Shown here: piece by piece, positions 6,307 to 9,472 of the stretch | Layout of the letters: each line of letters opens with the position of its first letter | How positions within the stretch are numbered: the first letter of the stretch is position 1 | DNA from: UBA6921 sp031363085 | GTDB taxonomy: Bacteria > Pseudomonadota > Gammaproteobacteria > SG8-11 | Length of the DNA: 9,472 nucleotides | Assembly (NCBI GenBank): GCA_031363085.1 | Contig: JANLTU010000261.1 | Span: 1-9,472 of the forward strand | Direction: 5' to 3' | Position numbers and translations under genes: made by a program | The notes under the pieces: generated by a model | What the model was told of the DNA's origin: nothing | The model's input: the letters and a program-made list of their open reading frames with translations, nothing else | Databases searched by the model: none

Positions 6307-8495
6307 ACGTAGACATCGAACAAGTGCTACCGGAATTTATCGCCGAGAGCCGCACCCTGTTACAAGAACTTGAAACCGCGCTGTTGCGCCTGGAACACGA
6401 AGGCGCCGACGCCGATACCGTCAACGCCATGTTCCGCGCGGCGCATACCATCAAGGGTTCGGCGGGGGTGTTTGGCCTGGACCCCATCGTTAAATTCACG
6501 CATGTGATGGAAAACGTGCTGGATCAGTTGCGCGAGGAAAAAATCACCCTCACCGCCGACCTGGTCAATGTACTGCTGGCCTGTTGCGACCATCTCAGCG
6601 CGCTGATCGACGCACTGGAACAGCACAAAGAATTAAGCGACCCGGACAAAGACGCCCGTGCCCAGCAATTGACCACCCGGCTGCGCGCGCATCTGGACAC
6701 ACCCGAAGCTACCGCCAATCTGCCGGTGGAGCAGCCGGTTAGCGTGGAAGCGCGCCGTAACTATAACGGTGAATTTGACCACTGGCATCTGTCGGTACGC
6801 TTTGGCCGCAACGTGTTACGCCACGGCATGGACCCGCTGTCATTCATCCGTTACCTGGGCACCCTGGGCGAAGTTGCGCACGTCACCACCTTGCTGAACG
6901 AATTGCCGGATGCCGACCACATGGACCCGGAAAGTTGTTATTTGGGTTTCGAGATTGCGTTACGTACCGGCGCGGACAAACAAACCATCGAGAACGCTTT
7001 CGAATTCGTGCGCGACGATTGTGTGCTGCGCATTCTGCCGCCGCCCAATGACCTGTCGCGCTATCTGGAACGCATCAATAATCTGAGCGGCGACACTGAT
7101 CGCCTCGGCGAAATGTTGCGCGAATCCGGCATCCTCACCGAGGGTGAGCTGGACGTGGCACTGAAGTTCCAGGGCAGTGTGCCTGAGACAGAAAGTCAAA
7201 ATAAGGCTCCACCGCTGGGCGAAATTTTGATCCAGCAAGGCGCGGCGCAAAAGCCGGTGGTGGACGCCGCCCTCGACAAGCAAAAGAAAATCCGCGAGCA
7301 CAAGGCCCAAGAAGCACGCTTTGTGCGTGTGCACGCCGACAAGCTCGATGCGCTGATCAACCTGGTCGGCGAGCTGGTGATTGCCAGCGCCTCCATCTCG
7401 CTGCTGGCGCTCAAATCGGGCAACACGCGGTTGCACGAATCCTCCAACACCATGGGCCGCTTGGTCGAAGAAATCCGCGACGGCGCGTTGCATTTGCGCA
7501 TGGTGGAAATCGGCGACACCTTCAACCGCTTCCCGCGCGTGGTGCGCGACGTCAGTAAGGAGCTGGGTAAAGACATTGAGTTGATCATCAGCGGCGCCGA
7601 CACCGCGCTGGATAAAACCGTGGTGGAAAAAATCGGCGACCCGCTGATGCACTTGGTGCGCAACGCGATGGATCACGGCATTGAAGCGGCGGAAGTACGC
7701 ACCGCGCGCGGCAAGCCGGCCAAGGGCACGCTGCGGCTGAATGCATTTCACGACTCCGGCAGCGTGGTCATTGAGGTGGGCGACGACGGCGGCGGTTTAC
7801 CGCGCGATAAAATTCTGCAAAAAGCGGTGGAGCGCGGCCTCGCCACCGAGGGTCAACGCTTGACTGATACCGAAATCTACAACCTGATTTTCGAACCCGG
7901 CTTTTCCACCGCTGAAGCAGTAACCAATTTGTCCGGGCGCGGCGTGGGCATGGACGTGGTGCGACGCAACATTCAAGCGCTGCGCGGCACCGTGGAAATT
8001 CATAGCGAAGCACAGCAGGGGACCATCGTACGCATCCGCCTGCCGCTGACTTTGGCCATCATTGACGGCTTTCTGGTCGGCGTGGCGGCTTCGTGTTACG
8101 TGGTCCCGCTGGACATGGTGGTGGAGTGCATCGAGTTGTCGCCGCAGCACGTGCAGGACACCGGCGACCACAACTACGTCAACCTGCGCGGCGAAGTGCT
8201 GCCCTTCATCCGCCTGCATGAACAGTTTGCGCTCAAAGGTGCGGCCAAGCGCCGCGCCAGCATCGTGGTGGTGCAACACGCGGGGCATAAGGCCGGGTTG
8301 GTGGTGGACGAATTGCTGGGCGAATTTCAGACCGTTATCAAACCGCTGGCGAGCCTGTTCAACCGCGTGCAAGGCGTATCCGGCTCAACCATTTTAGGCA
8401 CCGGCGAAGTGGCCTTGATTCTCGATATCCCGGCCTTGATCCACCAAGCGGCGGCGGCACACGACCAGCAGGAACGTAAACAGCGTGTGGCGTAG
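6303..8495 (+). CDS. cheA: Chemotaxis histidine kinase CheA with a tandem MshEN-like insert (right cluster)
   Basis: CheA of 730 residues. Domains in order: P1 HPt (1-110) with phospho-acceptor His48 in FRAAHTIKG; a P2-like domain (about 160-246: WHLSVRFGRN to DDCVLRILPP); an extra insert (about 262-330) with two 24-residue repeats; P3 dimerisation (about 340-400: DKLDALINLVGELVI); P4 ATPase with N box HLVRNAMDHGIE (450-461), G1 DDGGGLP (494-500), GFSTAEAV and G2 GRGVGMDVV (545-553); P5 CheW-like (about 586-715). All kinase motifs are intact. It overlaps the STAS stop by 4 bases (ATGA). Compared with the left CheA it shares the same architecture but adds the repeat insert. The insert repeats match the MshEN consensus, so it may respond to c-di-GMP (inference). 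No cheW follows within the window. Confidence 0.97.
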   Translation: MNVDIEQVLPEFIAESRTLLQELETALLRLEHEGADADTVNAMFRAAHTIKGSAGVFGLDPIVKFTHVMENVLDQLREEKITLTADLVNVLLACCDHLSALIDALEQHKELSDPDKDARAQQLTTRLRAHLDTPEATANLPVEQPVSVEARRNYNGEFDHWHLSVRFGRNVLRHGMDPLSFIRYLGTLGEVAHVTTLLNELPDADHMDPESCYLGFEIALRTGADKQTIENAFEFVRDDCVLRILPPPNDLSRYLERINNLSGDTDRLGEMLRESGILTEGELDVALKFQGSVPETESQNKAPPLGEILIQQGAAQKPVVDAALDKQKKIREHKAQEARFVRVHADKLDALINLVGELVIASASISLLALKSGNTRLHESSNTMGRLVEEIRDGALHLRMVEIGDTFNRFPRVVRDVSKELGKDIELIISGADTALDKTVVEKIGDPLMHLVRNAMDHGIEAAEVRTARGKPAKGTLRLNAFHDSGSVVIEVGDDGGGLPRDKILQKAVERGLATEGQRLTDTEIYNLIFEPGFSTAEAVTNLSGRGVGMDVVRRNIQALRGTVEIHSEAQQGTIVRIRLPLTLAIIDGFLVGVAASCYVVPLDMVVECIELSPQHVQDTGDHNYVNLRGEVLPFIRLHEQFALKGAAKRRASIVVVQHAGHKAGLVVDELLGEFQTVIKPLASLFNRVQGVSGSTILGTGEVALILDIPALIHQAAAAHDQQERKQRVA
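7101..7283 (+). other. Tandem MshEN-like motif pair inside CheA (residues 267-327)
   Basis: Repeat 1 is residues 267-290 (RLGEMLRESG then ILTEGELDVALKFQ). Repeat 2 is residues 304-327 (PLGEILIQQG then AAQKPVVDAALDKQ). Both are exactly 24 residues and keep L2, G3, L6, G10, L21 and Q24; repeat 1 also has R1 and L17. These are the fixed positions of the MshEN / T2SS-E N-terminal motif. The spacer is 13 residues, shorter than I recall for MshE (about 23). Repeat 2 has Pro for Arg at position 1, and Val at 17. Confidence 0.7.
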
Positions 8496-8566
8496 CCCCT
8501 GCGTCGCATGCACGACGAAGAGCTGTAGCAATTCATCAATTTTTTACCTCTGAGAGGAGATGTTTC

Positions 8567-9472
8567 ATGTTTGCAAATATGAAAATCGGTATGCGTTTGG
8601 GTTTGAGTTTTGGTCTGGTGCTGGTCCTGCTTTCCTCGATTGCGGTCATCGGAATTACCCGGCTGAGCAATCTCAATGAAGGCACGGGAAAAATAGTCAA
8701 TGACCGTTACCCGAAAACCGTCATGGTGAACACCACTCTGATGAATCTCAATCGCATTGCCCGCTCCATGCGTAACACGCTCATCATGGATAAACCGGAC
8801 GATGTGAAAAAAGAGCTGGCACGTGTCGAGGAATCGCGCATCGAGATCAAGAACACGCTTGAGAAGCTCGACAAGGGCATTACCTCAGAGAAAGGCAGAG
8901 AGCTTTTCAAAAATATCACCGAAGCACAGGGTAAATATGTCGTCACTCAGGAGAGATTTTTACAACTGGTCGCAGATAATAAAAAAGATAGCGCACGCGA
9001 TTTATTACTGACTGAAATTCGTCCGCTGCAACTGGCCTATTTCGCGGCATTGGAAAAGTTGGATGAATATCAAGGCAAGTTAATGGAAGACGCCGGTAAA
9101 GAAGCCGCCGAGGAATATGCTTCGGCGCGCAGCTTGATGATCATTCTGGGCATTGTAGCTGTGCTCGTCGCTACCTTTGCCGCCTTCCTGGTAACCCGTT
9201 CAATCACGCGGCAGATTGGCGGCGAACCCGACTATGCCGCAGAGGTGGTGCGTAAAATCTCTGAAGGTGATTTCACCGTTCAGGTGCAGGTGCGCCCCGG
9301 CGACACTGCCAGCTTGCTGGCCGCGATGCAGAACATGCTGGGCAAGATGGCGCAGATCATCGCGCAAGTGCGCGGCTCCGCCGACGCGCTGGCGAGCGCC
9401 TCGGAAGAAGTCAGCGCCACGGCGCAGTCACTGAGCCAATCCGCCAGCGAGCAATCCGCCAGCGTGGAAGAA
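8567..9472 (+). CDS. Methyl-accepting chemotaxis protein, 4HB sensor type (3' end outside window)
   Basis: The first 302 residues of a transmembrane chemoreceptor; the frame is open to the window end. TM1 is about 11-30. A periplasmic four-helix-bundle sensor (4HB_MCP type, helical, rich in charged residues) spans about 31-187. TM2 is about 189-210. The HAMP domain is about 211-265, with IGGEPDYAAEVVRKISEGD and RPGDTASLLAAM. The first helix of the signalling domain begins at about 266 (SASEEVSATAQSLSQSASEQ), including likely methylation-type E/Q pairs. The receptor tip lies beyond the edge. The ATG has AGGAG 7 nt upstream. It is 71 nt downstream of the cheA stop with no promoter seen, so co-transcription is likely. 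The ligand is not predictable. Confidence 0.95.
   Translation, partial: MFANMKIGMRLGLSFGLVLVLLSSIAVIGITRLSNLNEGTGKIVNDRYPKTVMVNTTLMNLNRIARSMRNTLIMDKPDDVKKELARVEESRIEIKNTLEKLDKGITSEKGRELFKNITEAQGKYVVTQERFLQLVADNKKDSARDLLLTEIRPLQLAYFAALEKLDEYQGKLMEDAGKEAAEEYASARSLMIILGIVAVLVATFAAFLVTRSITRQIGGEPDYAAEVVRKISEGDFTVQVQVRPGDTASLLAAMQNMLGKMAQIIAQVRGSADALASASEEVSATAQSLSQSASEQSASVEE

Noticed and set aside
6960..7751. 263-codon open frame on the minus strand opposite the right cheA
   Set aside because: Same His/Gln-rich shadow composition; it overlaps the conserved kinase domains on the other strand.
8502..8545. Possible terminator after the right cheA (CGTCG/CGACG stem and a T-run)
   Set aside because: The stem is only five base pairs and the T-run begins more than 20 nt after it. 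The downstream receptor has no visible promoter of its own, so read-through is more likely.
1..9472. CRISPR arrays, insertion sequences, tRNA or rRNA genes
   Set aside because: No regularly spaced repeats, transposase-like frames, terminal inverted repeats or RNA-gene signatures were seen on either strand.

Overview
The window looks like part of the chromosome of a motile, moderately GC-rich proteobacterium. Beta- or gammaproteobacteria are most likely. The reasons are an E. coli-like RsmD, sigma-28 (FliA)-type promoters with the GCCGATAA-style -10, strong GGAGG ribosome sites, and a chemoreceptor whose HAMP region (IGGEP, RPGD) has the form common in betaproteobacteria. I cannot name the species.

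The layout is two chemosensory gene clusters pointing away from a central housekeeping gene. Left cluster, minus strand, read from right to left: a STAS-domain protein (3423-3088), a CheY-like receiver (3045-2683), CheA (2654-600), CheW (585-55), and the start codon of a further gene at the left edge (3-1). Centre, plus strand: rsmD, a 16S rRNA guanine-N2 methyltransferase (3573-4193). Right cluster, plus strand: a small membrane-anchored chemoreceptor (4372-5577), a second CheY-like receiver (5590-5958), a second STAS protein (5968-6306), a second and larger CheA (6303-8495), and a 4-helix-bundle chemoreceptor that runs off the right edge (8567-9472).

Both clusters carry a STAS + CheY + CheA set, so the window holds two paralogous signalling modules. 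Each cluster appears to be driven by its own sigma-28-type promoter (about 3482-3456 on minus, 4307-4333 on plus), which would tie both to late flagellar gene expression. The receptors would control CheA autophosphorylation through CheW, and CheA would phosphorylate the CheY-like proteins. The STAS proteins are unexplained extra partners. No CheR, CheB, CheD or CheZ gene is inside the window.

Three points stand out. The right-hand CheA carries a tandem pair of 24-residue motifs matching the MshEN-type c-di-GMP-binding repeat; the left-hand CheA lacks it. The two STAS proteins differ at the phospho-acceptor position (DSAG on the right, DAAA on the left). The small receptor has no periplasmic domain and ends with a CheZ-reminiscent LQFQD motif. 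There is no gene-free stretch longer than 300 bases.
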